Shown: positions 41,725 through 51,699 of the stretch, one piece after another
How positions within the stretch are numbered: the first letter of the stretch is position 1
Layout of the letters: each line of letters starts with the position of its first letter
Assembly (NCBI GenBank): GCA_032717465.1
Contig: CM064667.1
Coordinates: 2,463,105 to 2,527,104 of the forward strand
Reading direction: 5' to 3'
Length of the DNA: 64,000 bases
DNA from: Coenobita brevimanus
Taxonomy: Eukaryota; Arthropoda; Malacostraca; Decapoda; Coenobitidae
Notes under the pieces: model-generated
What the model was told of the DNA's origin: nothing
Databases searched by the model: none
What the model saw: only the letters and a program-made list of their open reading frames with translations
Translations under genes and position numbers: made by a program

Positions 41725-43095
41725 ATGTCATACTTTCAACATCAACCGCTTAACACCAGCCCTCTCGACCCGGAAACATCACCTGATCATACACCGTCTG
41801 CTGACTCTAACACGATCACTCACTTAAGAAGTGGCAACGAGTACCACCGACCTGTACCTCAGACTCCCGTTTCACTTCCCGCAGAACCACTTACTACCCA
41901 TCCTACAATCGTGAATCCAGATACCTCTTCCTCTATCCCTACCTCTACACTTCCTTCTTCTTCCTCTACTCCTTCCCCTATCGTTCACTCTCCTGCCTCA
42001 CTTCATACCCCGTCTTGCTCGCCCTTAACTACCACTACCTTCTCTCTCTCCCACTCCTCTCCTTCCTCCACTTCCACACTTCCAGCCATGGCCACCCCTC
42101 CACAGTCTATCTATCTCGAAGATGCCAATCGTCCCAAATTTACCAGCCAGGACCCAACTTGGTCTGTCTATGATTTCCTCAGAGAAGTCAACACCGACAT
42201 CCACAATCGGCGGATTACCGATGAATCGCTCAAAGTAGCCTACCTCATGGGTCGCTTGCACCATGGCAAATCGGACATTGGATCCGCGATCCGTGCAGGC
42301 CATTTCGATAGCATTACTACCTTTGCTGATTTCCGTACGGAACTCATCGGCCTTTGTTGCCAGCATTCAAGTGCCGTGTCTCTCATGGGATTCATTAATT
42401 TCCTAAAGCAAATGGATGAGGACTTGAGGGTCCCAGCACAACATGCCAAGCTCCGCGAAGCTGCCGCTGCCATGAAAGCACCTAGTAGCGAGATGCTCCA
42501 ATTACTGGTAGGCACGAAATGGTTAAAACACAAAAATGGCATTCGAATGCTTTCACTCACCAAATTTGCTGACTTAATTGGTTACCTGAGATTCCTTCAC
42601 TGGCCTACTCCTACACAGCGAGAGCTAGCCTTGGAAATAGGTTTCAATCCAGGAGATAAAGTTATTCAGGTCACTAAAGCCATTCATGAAAGAACAGGTT
42701 CGAACTACACGCGTCAGGGCATCACCCAACCCTTGGCCTCCTCAGTCTGTCACACCACTACCCCAGACCAATCTCACTCATGTCCCACCACACGCGGCAG
42801 ACCTGCCTCGCATCGTTCTCCTACCGCAGGTCGTGATCAATCTAGCGTCCGACGGAACAGACAATCTTCGATTCTTTGCTGGCACTGTGGTCATCCTGGA
42901 CATCGAGAATCCAGTTGTGACCATAAATACAGACGTTCTCACTCCCAAACCAGACAGCGTACGCCTTCCCACTCCCGTCATCCAAAATGCAAATACCACA
43001 AATCCAGCACGACTCACACCACTGAGGAATGTCATTACCTCAACTGCCACCAGTCGGGGGAAGCGCCGCACCTGTATCGGCCCAATATCACGTAG
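41725..43095 (+). CDS. gag: Gag polyprotein of the Gypsy-type element
   Basis: 456 codons. The first ~120 residues are Ser/Pro/Thr-rich, so translation may really begin at the internal ATG for MATPPQSIYLEDANRP (about 42088). A capsid-like helical domain follows ('PTWSVYDFLREVNTDIHNRR', 'FADFRTELIGLCC'). A CCHC zinc knuckle comes next, CWHCGHPGHRESSC (C-x2-C-x4-H-x4-C), then a second Cys/His motif CKYHKSSTTHTTEEC typical of arthropod Gypsy Gag proteins. It overlaps the protease frame by 67 nt in the -1 direction. It would form the particle core and bind genomic RNA. Confidence 0.82.
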   Translation: MSYFQHQPLNTSPLDPETSPDHTPSADSNTITHLRSGNEYHRPVPQTPVSLPAEPLTTHPTIVNPDTSSSIPTSTLPSSSSTPSPIVHSPASLHTPSCSPLTTTTFSLSHSSPSSTSTLPAMATPPQSIYLEDANRPKFTSQDPTWSVYDFLREVNTDIHNRRITDESLKVAYLMGRLHHGKSDIGSAIRAGHFDSITTFADFRTELIGLCCQHSSAVSLMGFINFLKQMDEDLRVPAQHAKLREAAAAMKAPSSEMLQLLVGTKWLKHKNGIRMLSLTKFADLIGYLRFLHWPTPTQRELALEIGFNPGDKVIQVTKAIHERTGSNYTRQGITQPLASSVCHTTTPDQSHSCPTTRGRPASHRSPTAGRDQSSVRRNRQSSILCWHCGHPGHRESSCDHKYRRSHSQTRQRTPSHSRHPKCKYHKSSTTHTTEECHYLNCHQSGEAPHLYRPNIT

Positions 43096-43673
43096 AACCA
43101 GAAACCCAACTTCCCATCCACCATGTTGGTCCCATAACATCCTCTGGTTTAGTCATTCTCGGATGCAGTCATGACATACCAACGTCATTCTTCTTGGACA
43201 CAGGATCTATAGTAAATCTGATCTCCGACAATTCCTTACATTTTATTCATCACAACCACGTCAGTTTCCTAGAACCACCAGACATTCGCCTATGTGGTGT
43301 CGAAGGCTCAGAGTTTAAGGTTAAGGGAAGAGTCACCCTAGAAGTCAAACTACACAGAGATTTGCCCCCTATCCCAATTGATTTTCATGTCACTAATGAC
43401 TTGCAGTATCCCACAGATGCCCTTATTGGTTTCTCCACCATGGCACAACACTGCATTGCATTATTACCTGCCTGTGGTAGTATAGACATTTCTGGATTCC
43501 CAGTATACAGTATGGAATGTCCCCATCCTGTTCTTACGATCAAATCAGTCCTTCAGTTACCTCTGTCCCGATCACTACCAAAAAGTCCAGACCAGCCCAA
43601 ACCACCACCATCATCATCTGAGAATACAGAGATCATTCCTTTACAGACTGCGAGCAAGGACATAAATTCCTAA
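43029..43673 (+). CDS. pol: Protease region of pol, -1 frame relative to gag
   Basis: Retropepsin-type aspartic protease: the catalytic loop FFLDTGSIVNLIS (D-T-G) and a flap region, then DALIGFSTM in place of the usual hydrophobic-ILG motif. The frame starts inside gag and is shifted by -1, fitting a Gag-Pol ribosomal frameshift; no convincing slippery heptamer could be assigned. The frame stops at TAA 43671-43673. The same frame continues beyond it until the inserted transposon at 43828, so the stop is probably a mutation. Confidence 0.75.
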   Translation: MSLPQLPPVGGSAAPVSAQYHVEPETQLPIHHVGPITSSGLVILGCSHDIPTSFFLDTGSIVNLISDNSLHFIHHNHVSFLEPPDIRLCGVEGSEFKVKGRVTLEVKLHRDLPPIPIDFHVTNDLQYPTDALIGFSTMAQHCIALLPACGSIDISGFPVYSMECPHPVLTIKSVLQLPLSRSLPKSPDQPKPPPSSSENTEIIPLQTASKDINS

Positions 43674-43827
43674 GTGTCTAATGATACATCCCCTCAGCCT
43701 TCGGAAATGGCTCTTACCTCCTCTCCCGACAACAATATCGCTGACTCAGACATGTCTCAGTTACCTAGCTCACACAGTTTGAATGATCTTCTCCAACACG
43801 CAGAGACGAAACGTGCAGTAACGAATA

Positions 43828-45218
43828 CAGTAATCCCTCAATATACGATGGGGTTCCGTTCCTGAAAACCCCATCGTAAAGCAATCCATCGTATAGCAAT
43901 CCCATTATAACATGGAGTCAATGGGGATACGTTCCCAGACGTGCCTAAACTCTCACATACACACACCTTAGCACTCACATACATGAAACATCCTTATGTT
44001 TAAACATTTAAAGTAACACATTAATAGTGAATAAAGAGAAAAAAACATGAAAATACAGTATACAGTAGTTCTTACCTTTACTGAGGCAAGCAAGTGTTGT
44101 TTATGTGGTTCCTAGACAATTCGCCATGAAGTCGACAATTCGTCGTCATAATATGGACGTTCCCTGTCAGGACAATTCCCTCGTCATTCTATAAATATAC
44201 TTATTACTGATTAACTGATACTTTTATAACTAATTTTCAGGGGGATCTATCAAAGTCTATTTTCATTCAATAGCGTTGGCTTTGGATATCATTTGTAAGT
44301 TGAACTTTTAGACAGTATTTAACTTGTTTCTACCTTGCTGTAGTTGACTTTGAATTATTGTCTAACATCACCCATAGCTGTTTTCATTAATTTCCATTGG
44401 TACTACAACATCCTGGGTATATTTTAAAACGACTTTGAAGAGGTATAAATACAGTACTAAAAAACTAGTGTACTTCCTAAATAGACTGATATGAAAATAA
44501 ACAACGGGGAATCATCCTGACGACGAAAAGTCCCGATGGCGAATTGTCTTGTTATTGTTGTGATGGCGAATTGAGTTGATGGCGAATTGTCCCAAAACAT
44601 TTATATAGACGTAATATGAAGATTATTTGTATAATTCCAAAGTATGCCGATCGTTCACTTAAGGTAATTAGGCATTTATATAAATGCCAATGTCTCGTAT
44701 GTAGCCTTATGCTAAGATGAAGGAACGATCGTAAATCAGCTGATTCACGTTTCAATATCTTATTATTTTTTCATTTAATGTCCATGATTTGATGCCATAT
44801 TTTATATTTACTATATAAACAATAAACCACTATCACTTTTATAACTTACATAATTGAAAAACTAGTGTACAGTACTTGCTAAATAAACTGATACGTAAAT
44901 AAATGACGGGGAATCGTCCTGATGGCAAATTGTCCCGAATCGGCCTCACAGTCACAGCCCTCACTCATCAATGTCAGAACTGGCTGGCTGGTCAGGGCTA
45001 GCTAATGAAGCTGGACCGGTGGACAAGTGTGTGTGGTCCAATGCCGACAGTGTGAGGACGTTTTTGTTGCGTTTGCACATTTGCTGTTCACTGAGCCTCG
45101 GATGATCCATCGTTGTAGCAAATCGTTCCCATTGTATAGTGGGCATAGGGTACTAAAATTTTGACATTGTATAAGCGAAATATCGTATAAAGGGGCATCG
45201 TATGATGCGGGATTACTG
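43828..45218. mobile_element. pogo/Tigger-like transposon, fourth layer
   Basis: Flanked by TA (43826-43827, 45219-45220). Inverted ends: CAGTAATCCCTCAATATACG at the left and, complemented, CAGTAATCCCGCATCATACG at the right. 1,391 bp, with no transposase frame, so it is non-autonomous. It interrupts the Gypsy pol between protease and RT; the pol sequence is contiguous across the TA. The ends resemble those of the Tigger-type remnants at 11691 and 29460. Confidence 0.82.
44113..44940. repeat. Short repeats nested in the pogo-like element
   Basis: 'gacaattcgccat' at 44117 and its complement 'atggcgaattgtc' at about 44536, 44562 and 44579 form inverted copies. The text 'aaaactagtgta...aaataaac...acggggaatcrtcctga' occurs twice in direct orientation (about 44460-44536 and 44857-44938). 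This looks like one or two MITE-type insertions or an internal duplication. No target duplication was established. Confidence 0.5.
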
Positions 45219-45812
45219 TACGTGCACAATTTTGTTACCGCATGAGTTCACCAAAGTCTCTGTTTGTGTTGCCGGTGCGAACGAAGGAGTGGATGTACTA
45301 ACACTACCTGAGATGTGTTGTGTAAATGGCTTGGCTTATGAGTCATTGTGGTGTACAGTCTTAGAGGACAGTTTATGCTACCTGTACGTGCTCAGTGTCA
45401 CAAATGCTCCACTAAAACTTAAAAGTGGTGTAAAGATTGGAAACTTCCTAGTATACCCAGCGGCTGTAAAGGTGTGCCAGGATTCTTCAATTCCTACTAT
45501 TCAGACTGATGATAGTATGCCAATCAGTGTATGTACTGTACTATTAACTCTAATGGATCTGCGCTGACATATTCACCCGATATGCTCTCACCTCTCACTT
45601 GCACGGATTTCCCAGAAAATACGCCACAACTCCTCAACCTTCTGACCTCGTACAGAAACGTGGTTGCCTTACCGGTGAACCGATGGGCAGAACATACCTT
45701 GTCAAACATACGATTGAACTACTACCATGAACTCAGCCGATTTACATACCAGCGTATCGATTTCCTCACAGCCAGAGAAAGCAAACAGATCAAATGGTAC
45801 AGAACATGTTAG
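45219..45812 (+). pseudogene. pol: Pol segment between protease and RT, frameshifted
   Basis: The first frame continues pol after the transposon ('LLPHEFTKVSVCVAGANEGV') and stops at 45565-45567. Collinear sequence continues in another frame (45531-45812, 'LLTSYRNVVALPVNRWAEHT', 'FLTARESKQIKWYRTC'), the usual lead-in to the RT. A second frame change at about 45800 leads into the main RT frame. These breaks, with the stop at 43671, disable pol. Confidence 0.7.
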
Positions 45813-47857
45813 ACCAGGACATTATTGAACCCTCCGTCAGTCCATGGAATAGCCCACTTTTCTTAGTACCAAAGAAGGACGGCAACCTTAGACCAGTAGT
45901 CGACTATCGTAAGGTCAATTCTGTCACCGTTCCAGACCGTTTCCCGTTACCCGTCCTCACTGATTTGCTAGAATCCCTTGGTGAAAATAACGTAGTCTTT
46001 TCATCTTTAGACCTCCTCAGCGGGTACTGGCAGATCGAAATGGAAGAGTCCTCTCGCCCAGTTACAGCCTTCAGCACCCCTTCCAGACATTTTCAGTTTA
46101 AGAGACTCCTTTTTGGTCTGAGAAATGCTCCTTCCGTGTTCATGCGACTTATCCATTCAGTCTTCAGCGGTATGATGGGACACTCTCTTTTTGCTTACCT
46201 AGATGATATAAGTGTTGTGAGTAAATCCATCCCTGACCATTTTACCAAGCTCCAGCAAGTCTTTGAATGCCTCCAGCTCGCAGGCCTGAAAATCAGTCTC
46301 AGTAAATGTGACTTCCTGCGAAAGAAAATCAAATTCCTAGGCCATGTCGTAGATGCACAAGGCATTCATACTAATGAAGATAAAACTAAAGCGATTATTA
46401 ACTTCCCAGAACCTACCACTACCGAAGCTGTACGAAGTTTCCTGGGTCTCAGTGGCTATTATCGTAGATTCATTAAAGACTACACAAAGATTGCTGCTCC
46501 TCTGATCCACTTACTCAAGCAGAATGTGCCCTTTGTTTGGACTAACGACCAGTCACAGGCTTTCCAAAAGCTAAAGATAGCTCATGTAAATGCCCCTGTT
46601 CTAGCATTCCCTGATTATACCAAACCCTTCCTTCTCTGCACAGACGCCTCAGGCACTGGACTTGGTGCCGTTTTGATGCAACTCGATAAAGCATCAAGGA
46701 TGCGCGTAATAGCATATGCTAGTCGCACCCTTACAACCGCTGAACGTAACTACAGTATCACAGATCTCGAAGCACTAGCGGTAGTCTGGTCTTTGAAACA
46801 TTTCAGAGATATAGTCTATGGTTATCCATTGCATATCCAAACAGACCACCTTCCACTATGTGATTTGTTCAAGAACCGCAACCTAACAGGTAGGCTAGCT
46901 AGATGGTCTGTCATCATTCAGGACTTCAATCCCACTTTTCAATATGTACCAGGCAAGTTGAATGTAGTCGCAGATGCACTCTCATGTCACATAGCAGAAG
47001 CTATAACATCACTGGAGCCCGAAGTAACTGAAAACACTACACTAATGTCAGAAGTTGTTCAAAACTTTCAGCGCCAAGACCCCATGTGGTCCAGAGTCAT
47101 TTATTTCCTAGAATCTGGCGATGCCTCGACCTTACCTACTCTGCTAGTATCACTAGATGAGTCCATGCTAGATGATGATCTCTTGTACAGGAAAACACTA
47201 CTAACAGGAAAAGACATGCCCAATCGCGAAGTATTCCAACTTGTTGTCCCCACTGCCCTGATATCAATGGTTCTTCACATTGTTCATCATACCCCTCAAG
47301 CTTCCCATCCAGGTAAAGACCAATGCTTGCACCAAGCACGTCTCAAATACTATTGGCCAACCATGTGCCGCGATATCAATGCCCACTGTGACTCTTGCCT
47401 CTCCTGCCACCGCCACAAAGGATCAACCGGCTTACCTGCACCTCTCCTACAATACCCAATCCCTTCACGACCATGGGAAACTGTCTCAATCGATCTCTTA
47501 AAACTACCTCTCACGGAATCTGGCACTGAGTACTTGTTCGTAGCGGTTGACCACTTCTCCCGCTACTGTGTCCTCGTACCCCTCTCCGACAAGACCACGA
47601 AGAGCGTTGCACGTGCCTTTGTAGATCACATAATTTGCCCGTTCAGTACCCTTCATACCATTCTTACTGACAACGGTACAGAGTTCAACAATAGCCTTCT
47701 AGATGAGATCTGTCGCCGCTTTCATATCAGTAAGTGCAATGTCGTGCCTAACCATCCAACTTCCAATGGCCTTGTAGAACGCCACAATCGAAAAATCTTA
47801 GAGTGCCTCAGACATCTAGGCTCCCATAGTTCGTCCTGGGATGACTGGATTCCCTAA
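45794..47857 (+). CDS. pol: Reverse transcriptase, RNase H and integrase of the Gypsy-type element
   Basis: 687 open codons. RT (residues ~1-170): 'SPLFLVPKKDGNLRPVVDYR', 'LLFGLRNAPSVFMRLI' and the catalytic YLDDISVV box. RNase H (~270-400) contains TDASGTGLGAVL, the catalytic E in 'SITDLEALAVV', and TDHLPL. Integrase (~480-687) has an HHCC zinc domain ('HIVHHTPQASHPG', 'CDSCLSCHRHK') and a D,D,E core with D in 'VSIDLLKLP', D in 'LTDNGTEF', and E in 'NGLVERHNRK'. A TAA at 47855-47857 ends the frame early, and the integrase C-terminus continues in the same frame after it. This is the best-preserved part of the element. Confidence 0.9.
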   Translation: MVQNMLDQDIIEPSVSPWNSPLFLVPKKDGNLRPVVDYRKVNSVTVPDRFPLPVLTDLLESLGENNVVFSSLDLLSGYWQIEMEESSRPVTAFSTPSRHFQFKRLLFGLRNAPSVFMRLIHSVFSGMMGHSLFAYLDDISVVSKSIPDHFTKLQQVFECLQLAGLKISLSKCDFLRKKIKFLGHVVDAQGIHTNEDKTKAIINFPEPTTTEAVRSFLGLSGYYRRFIKDYTKIAAPLIHLLKQNVPFVWTNDQSQAFQKLKIAHVNAPVLAFPDYTKPFLLCTDASGTGLGAVLMQLDKASRMRVIAYASRTLTTAERNYSITDLEALAVVWSLKHFRDIVYGYPLHIQTDHLPLCDLFKNRNLTGRLARWSVIIQDFNPTFQYVPGKLNVVADALSCHIAEAITSLEPEVTENTTLMSEVVQNFQRQDPMWSRVIYFLESGDASTLPTLLVSLDESMLDDDLLYRKTLLTGKDMPNREVFQLVVPTALISMVLHIVHHTPQASHPGKDQCLHQARLKYYWPTMCRDINAHCDSCLSCHRHKGSTGLPAPLLQYPIPSRPWETVSIDLLKLPLTESGTEYLFVAVDHFSRYCVLVPLSDKTTKSVARAFVDHIICPFSTLHTILTDNGTEFNNSLLDEICRRFHISKCNVVPNHPTSNGLVERHNRKILECLRHLGSHSSSWDDWIP

Positions 47858-48271
47858 GTGGCATCCTTAATCAATAGCTCCATCAATGCATCCATTGCCG
47901 AATCTCCCTTCTTCATCCTCTTTGGTTTTGACAAGGACCTCTCATACTCTCTCTTATCCACAAAGCCAGAACCCATCTGCAACATGGATGATTATGTTAA
48001 ACTAAAATTGGCCAACTTCCAGACAATCCACCAGTATGTCCAATCCACTTTGGCTTCCTCTCAGGAGGACATGCTGCAGCGCCAACATAAATCTGCCTCT
48101 CCTGTCACTATCAGTGTAGGTGATCTTTTCTTTGCTCATTCCCATACACGTTCCTCTAAGTTGGATGACAAATTTGCAGGGCACACCGCGTCCTCACTCA
48201 ACAAGGCAACAAATTTCACCTCCAGGACCTGTCCACTAAGGACACCAAATGGGTCCACGTCGATGACGTAA
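47858..48271 (+). pseudogene. pol: Integrase C-terminal remainder
   Basis: Same frame as the preceding pol ORF, separated only by a stop. 'ESPFFILFGFDKDLSYSLL' is the typical integrase region after the DDE core, and 'ASPVTISVGDLFFAHSHTRS' resembles the GPY/F-type C-terminal domain ('G-D-L-V...'). It ends before the env region. Non-functional because of the upstream stop. Confidence 0.7.
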
Positions 48272-48474
48272 AGCGAGCACCCCGTGGCCTCGTGTTGGAA
48301 GAGTCACTTACACAACCTCCTGACCCCCCTTCCCCTTCACACATCCCTCAATCTCCTTCATCTCCACCTTTACCTACTCATTCATCAACCAATCAGTATC
48401 TGTCCAAACTGCGCTCTGCCCATCAACCTCTTCAGGACCTCTCCCATTAACTCTACCCTGATTCTCTAATTACG

Positions 48475-48822
48475 ATGTTAGCGATCTCCCTGCTGGCAGT
48501 GCTGACCCTCCTGGGGTCTGGGTCGGGTCAGGACGATGGTGGAGTACGTCCTGGTGCCTTGGTCGGCTCAGGAGGCGAGGAAGTCTCCCTGTGCTACGAT
48601 CTTGTGCCCCTGGCCGACGTAGCCATTGCCCTACCTGCCTACGCGCACCAGCTCCATGGAATCAAGACCCATCTCATGGCCATCATGGGGACACACAACC
48701 CAAATCAGTATCTCTATAACCTTTTCCTACCACTCTCCTGGCAATTGCAATACATAAGTAACAAATTCACTGAGCTCAATGACACATTTTCCATTCAGAC
48801 ACCCATTGGTCGTAATGTGTGA
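48475..48822 (+). pseudogene. env: Envelope-like protein, N-terminal piece with signal peptide
   Basis: Starts with a clear secretion signal (MLAISLLAVLTLLGSGSG), then 'EEVSLCYDLVPLADVAIALP'. The frame ends at a TGA (48820-48822). Immediately after it, a different frame carries a basic, furin-like site followed by a hydrophobic, glycine-rich fusion-peptide-like stretch (about 48826-48900). This matches the arrangement of the F-type envelope of baculoviruses and insect errantiviruses. The domain would mediate membrane fusion. It is broken here by a small frame change and a further stop at about 48903. Confidence 0.65.
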
Positions 48823-48903
48823 AACGAGATCTCTTCGACTTCGGAGGTGAGATTCTAAGTGGCTTGTTTGGCGTTGCTACAGCCCGTGACATTTCTGGCT
48901 TCT

Positions 48904-50170
48904 AATCTGATCTCACTCATTTAGCTTCAGCCCTAGAATCACAACGCCGAGTCATCAAAATCCGCCACACTATGTTACAGAAGATTACGGCCCACCTAAA
49001 TGAAGTAACGTCCACTCTAAACAACTTCACCGATATCTTACGACAACACTTTTCAGATCTCAATGTTATCTCCCAATTCTTCTACCTCAAACTCAACATG
49101 GATAATCTCCACCTGGCCATCGACTCTCTCCTGTCTCAAGTCTCTGCCTTGGTTCGTATCTTGGTCGATGCTATAAATGGACGTGTCACTGCCGACTTAG
49201 TACCTGTCTCAGCTCTCCGTTCTGTCCTGGAATTGGCTCACTCCACCTTCGGTCAATCCCAGGTCCTCCCCTACTCCTCCCTCGAATATTATTATCCTCT
49301 TCTCGCAGCCACTCTTCTCACCAAATACATCGTCGTCCATATTCCTCTCCGTTCTGCAATAACCTTTAACCTTTTCCACATCATTCCCTTCCCTTTCGGC
49401 CACAACACCTCCTTGTTACAAGTATCTGTTCCTTCAGAATATTTCCTCCTCTCCCATGATCATCTTTCAGTTGCCTTCCTTTCTTCCACAGACCTCCAGA
49501 AATGTTCCTCTCTTACTCCGACCTCTCGTCTCTGTGCTGCCCACCTTTTCGCTATCTTCCCTAGCAGCGCTACACCCTGTGAGTCTGCTTTAGTTCGCAA
49601 CCATTCTATCTACTCAGCCTGTTCCTCTGTACCGGCTCCTGAACTCCCGGTCCACCATGCTCACCTCAACCATGTCCAGTACTTCTTCTTTGCTGTTCCC
49701 ATCTCTGTCACAATCATGTGTCCTGGTTCTTCGGTTCGATCCGTCCCCGCTATTGGTCTGTACAAAGCACCAGACTATTGTACTGTACCATCAAATCAGA
49801 GTCCATCATCACTTACACCACTCGCTATCACCAAGCTGTCCGTAAACACTCCTATGACATCTTTCAGCCAATCAACATGCCTTCCACCCTACCATCTGCC
49901 AACATTACCGTCACCTCCCCTAACTTGCGCATGCTAACATTCCTCAATGACAGTGACTTCATTATGGATCAATTTTCTCTGGCCTTCAGCCGTTCCTGGG
50001 TTCATCCAACAGTTGTGTTTTCCCCTGTGGTTATCGCTTTCATAGGTTTTCTACTCATCATATGTGCAGTGCATTGTTGTGTCAGGAAAATGGAACGCCG
50101 ACTCCAAGAAATCAGAGTCGCTACAGGCATAGTACGCCCTACACACGACGTAGAAACTCCCCGTACTTAG
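48904..50170 (+). pseudogene. env: Envelope-like protein, ectodomain and membrane anchor, broken
   Basis: After the stop, 48972-49937 continues an F-like ectodomain with heptad-like helices ('TSTLNNFTDILRQHFSDLNV'). It then loses frame at about 49750. The anchor is in the frame of 49718-50170: a hydrophobic span 'VVIAFIGFLLIICAVHCCV', basic residues RKMERR, and a short tail ending at the TAG 50168-50170. At least three breaks separate signal peptide, fusion region and anchor, so no complete envelope can be made. Confidence 0.65.
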
Positions 50171-50618
50171 TGCCCTCACATTCAGTGACTACCAATGCCA
50201 TCTGACAATTAACCAAACTGTGAACAGAACTCTTCCTACTAGAAAATGATGGTATTTCTTTAATGCATTATTGAGTGACAGTGTATCCTACAGAAACTAA
50301 CAAAAAAAAAAAAAAAAAAAAGAACGAAGAAAAACAATAGAACTCTCATATCTACTCCTTGTTTATCATGTATCAAGATATTATTGTGTAATCCCCATTA
50401 TGTCTATGTATACCTTCAACCCTTCCTGGACACATATCTATTAATCCCTGTATATCTTCTCTGTATATATCCTCCTAATTCCCTCCCCTAAACATGGCCA
50501 TGTCTCCCCTACTGCCCCTGTATCATACTTATCCCTTGTACCCTGCCTTAGTAATATAATCAAACACCATATCACTCCTGGTGTCAGGAGACACCATCTC
50601 AACAACCCGGGGGAGTAG
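50171..50618 (+). other. Gypsy 3' untranslated region and polypurine tract
   Basis: AT-rich, with an A run at 50302-50320. It ends in cccgggggagtag (50606-50618), the purine tract where plus-strand synthesis would begin. Confidence 0.65.
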
Positions 50619-50862
50619 TGTACCCCCCCTACAATATGTCTACCCCCGATGTATATATCCCCCCCCCCAGTGCACACATGCCCCCACTAAACTTGCTGAC
50701 CTAACACGCTTTCCCAGAGTCCAAGCCTGGGAGAAGGCGCTGCTGCGTCAGTTCAGAGCAGACACTCAAGAAGGGCAGACTATTTTGTTGTGAGCTCATA
50801 ATAAACTCCTTAACTAGCTGTTTGTACACGGAGTTTCTATCACCAAAGTATTGCAAGTTACA
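50619..50862 (+). repeat. Right LTR of the Gypsy-type element
   Basis: 244 bp, TGTACCCC...AAGTTACA. It differs from the left LTR in both C-run lengths and by about ten substitutions. It is followed by the target duplication CACA and the continuation of the RTE-like LINE. Confidence 0.88.
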
Positions 50863-50899
50863 CACATTTTCCATTTCTTCTTGAAGATATCTGTGAATA

Positions 50900-51334
50900 A
50901 CTGCATCCAAATGGTAAATTATAATCGAGCATCAGTTTGTCATGTGATTGCTTAAGTAACGTTTGTTCCACCATTGTTATAAAACCTATCAAAGACCATT
51001 ACTGTAATGTCAAATATTCATGCCAGTATTTTTGCTCTGTGCCCTTTGTTACACTGTAGGCTTAAAACCAATAAACAGATTAGTGTATACACTATATGTA
51101 TGTGTATATGTAAATATGTAATGAACATCGACAGTTTTATTATCAATACATAAATCAATGAAACGTAATTCAGTAAATGGTGAATTGTCCAGCGGATGTT
51201 TCACTATAGGCATGCTTCTGACTATCTGTCTCCTGCAAGTTTGCCTGTTTGGACATACATCGCGTTGACGCTCACCTCGCCACTCATTGCTTGACGCTAC
51301 CTCCCCGCTTGTCACCTTCATTGCGGCCGCAGCC
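50900..51334. other. Right part of the Harbinger-like element
   Basis: Continues the outermost element after the RTE-like LINE's target duplication. AT-rich with no long frame, then the right inverted repeat (about 51296-51334). Confidence 0.6.
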
Positions 51335-51337
51335 TTA

Positions 51338-51699
51338 TGGCAGGCGATCAGCAGCTGGATATGGCGTAAAATAGTACTGGAATGAGATCAGAGGATAAAC
51401 GCCATCAGAGACCCCCCTTTCATGCAACAAACTTAAATATTCATAAATAAGATTGCTGGCTTTTCCATATACTGTATAAACACTCAATAATTTGGTAATA
51501 AAATTTTCTTTGGCAGGCTAAAATATATAAGATATCTAGTGGTGCTGAGAAAAATTTACAAGACTAAACATTTCTGTAGCGAATATGAGTAAAGAAAACT
51601 TCCAATGTGATGAGTCTGGTGGTGACTACTTGGTGCATAATAATTGGAGTTATCATAACTTCAGAGCACAGTTTATTATAGTTATATGATAATAAATTG
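51338..51699. other. Spacer, nothing recognised
   Basis: AT-rich. No gene signal or repeat end apart from a loose 'taaacgccatcagag' likeness to the left flank of the nest. Confidence 0.4.

Larger units (their letters stand above)
40503..50862 (+). mobile_element. Env-carrying Ty3/Gypsy-type endogenous retroelement, degenerate
   Basis: LTRs 40503-40750 and 50619-50862 (TG...CA), 4-bp target duplication CACA (40499-40502, 50863-50866), PBS-like TGGTAGCAGCGG just inside, and polypurine tract gggggagtag before the right LTR. The order is gag, protease, RT, RNase H, integrase, env: the layout of insect errantivirus-like members. A pogo-like transposon (43828-45218) splits pol. In-frame stops, frame changes and about 4% LTR divergence by eye show an old, inactive copy. 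Confidence 0.9.
36465..50882 (-). mobile_element. RTE-like LINE, minus strand, second layer of the nest
   Basis: Flanked by a perfect 17-bp duplication gaagatatctgtgaata (36448-36464 and 50883-50899). It starts with the complement of the GATA tail ('tctgtctatctatgtatcta'). The LINE is present in three pieces: 36465-36826 (C-terminus), 38326-38563 (thumb, 'VLERVQQGRKVAGFLK') and 40488-40502 plus 50863-50882 ('gcactcacattttccatttc', truncated 5' end). A Jockey-like LINE, a piggyBac-like element and a Gypsy element separate them. About 0.65 kb of LINE remains. Confidence 0.85.
36078..51334. mobile_element. PIF/Harbinger-like element, outermost layer of the insertion nest
   Basis: The left end GGCTACGGCCACACTGAACG (36078-) and the complement of the right end GGCTGCGGCCGCAATGAAGG (to 51334) are imperfect inverted repeats. 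They continue as GTGACAAGYGGGG and are flanked by TTA (36075-36077 and 51335-51337), the 3-bp target typical of PIF/Harbinger. Without the nested insertions the element is only ~0.8 kb and has no transposase. It retains a MADF-like coding fragment, which fits this superfamily because its autonomous members often encode a Myb/SANT- or MADF-type accessory protein. Confidence 0.75.

Noticed and set aside
40503..50862. Intact, active retrovirus
   Set aside because: Stops in pro, pol and env, several frame changes, a transposon in pol and diverged LTRs rule this out.
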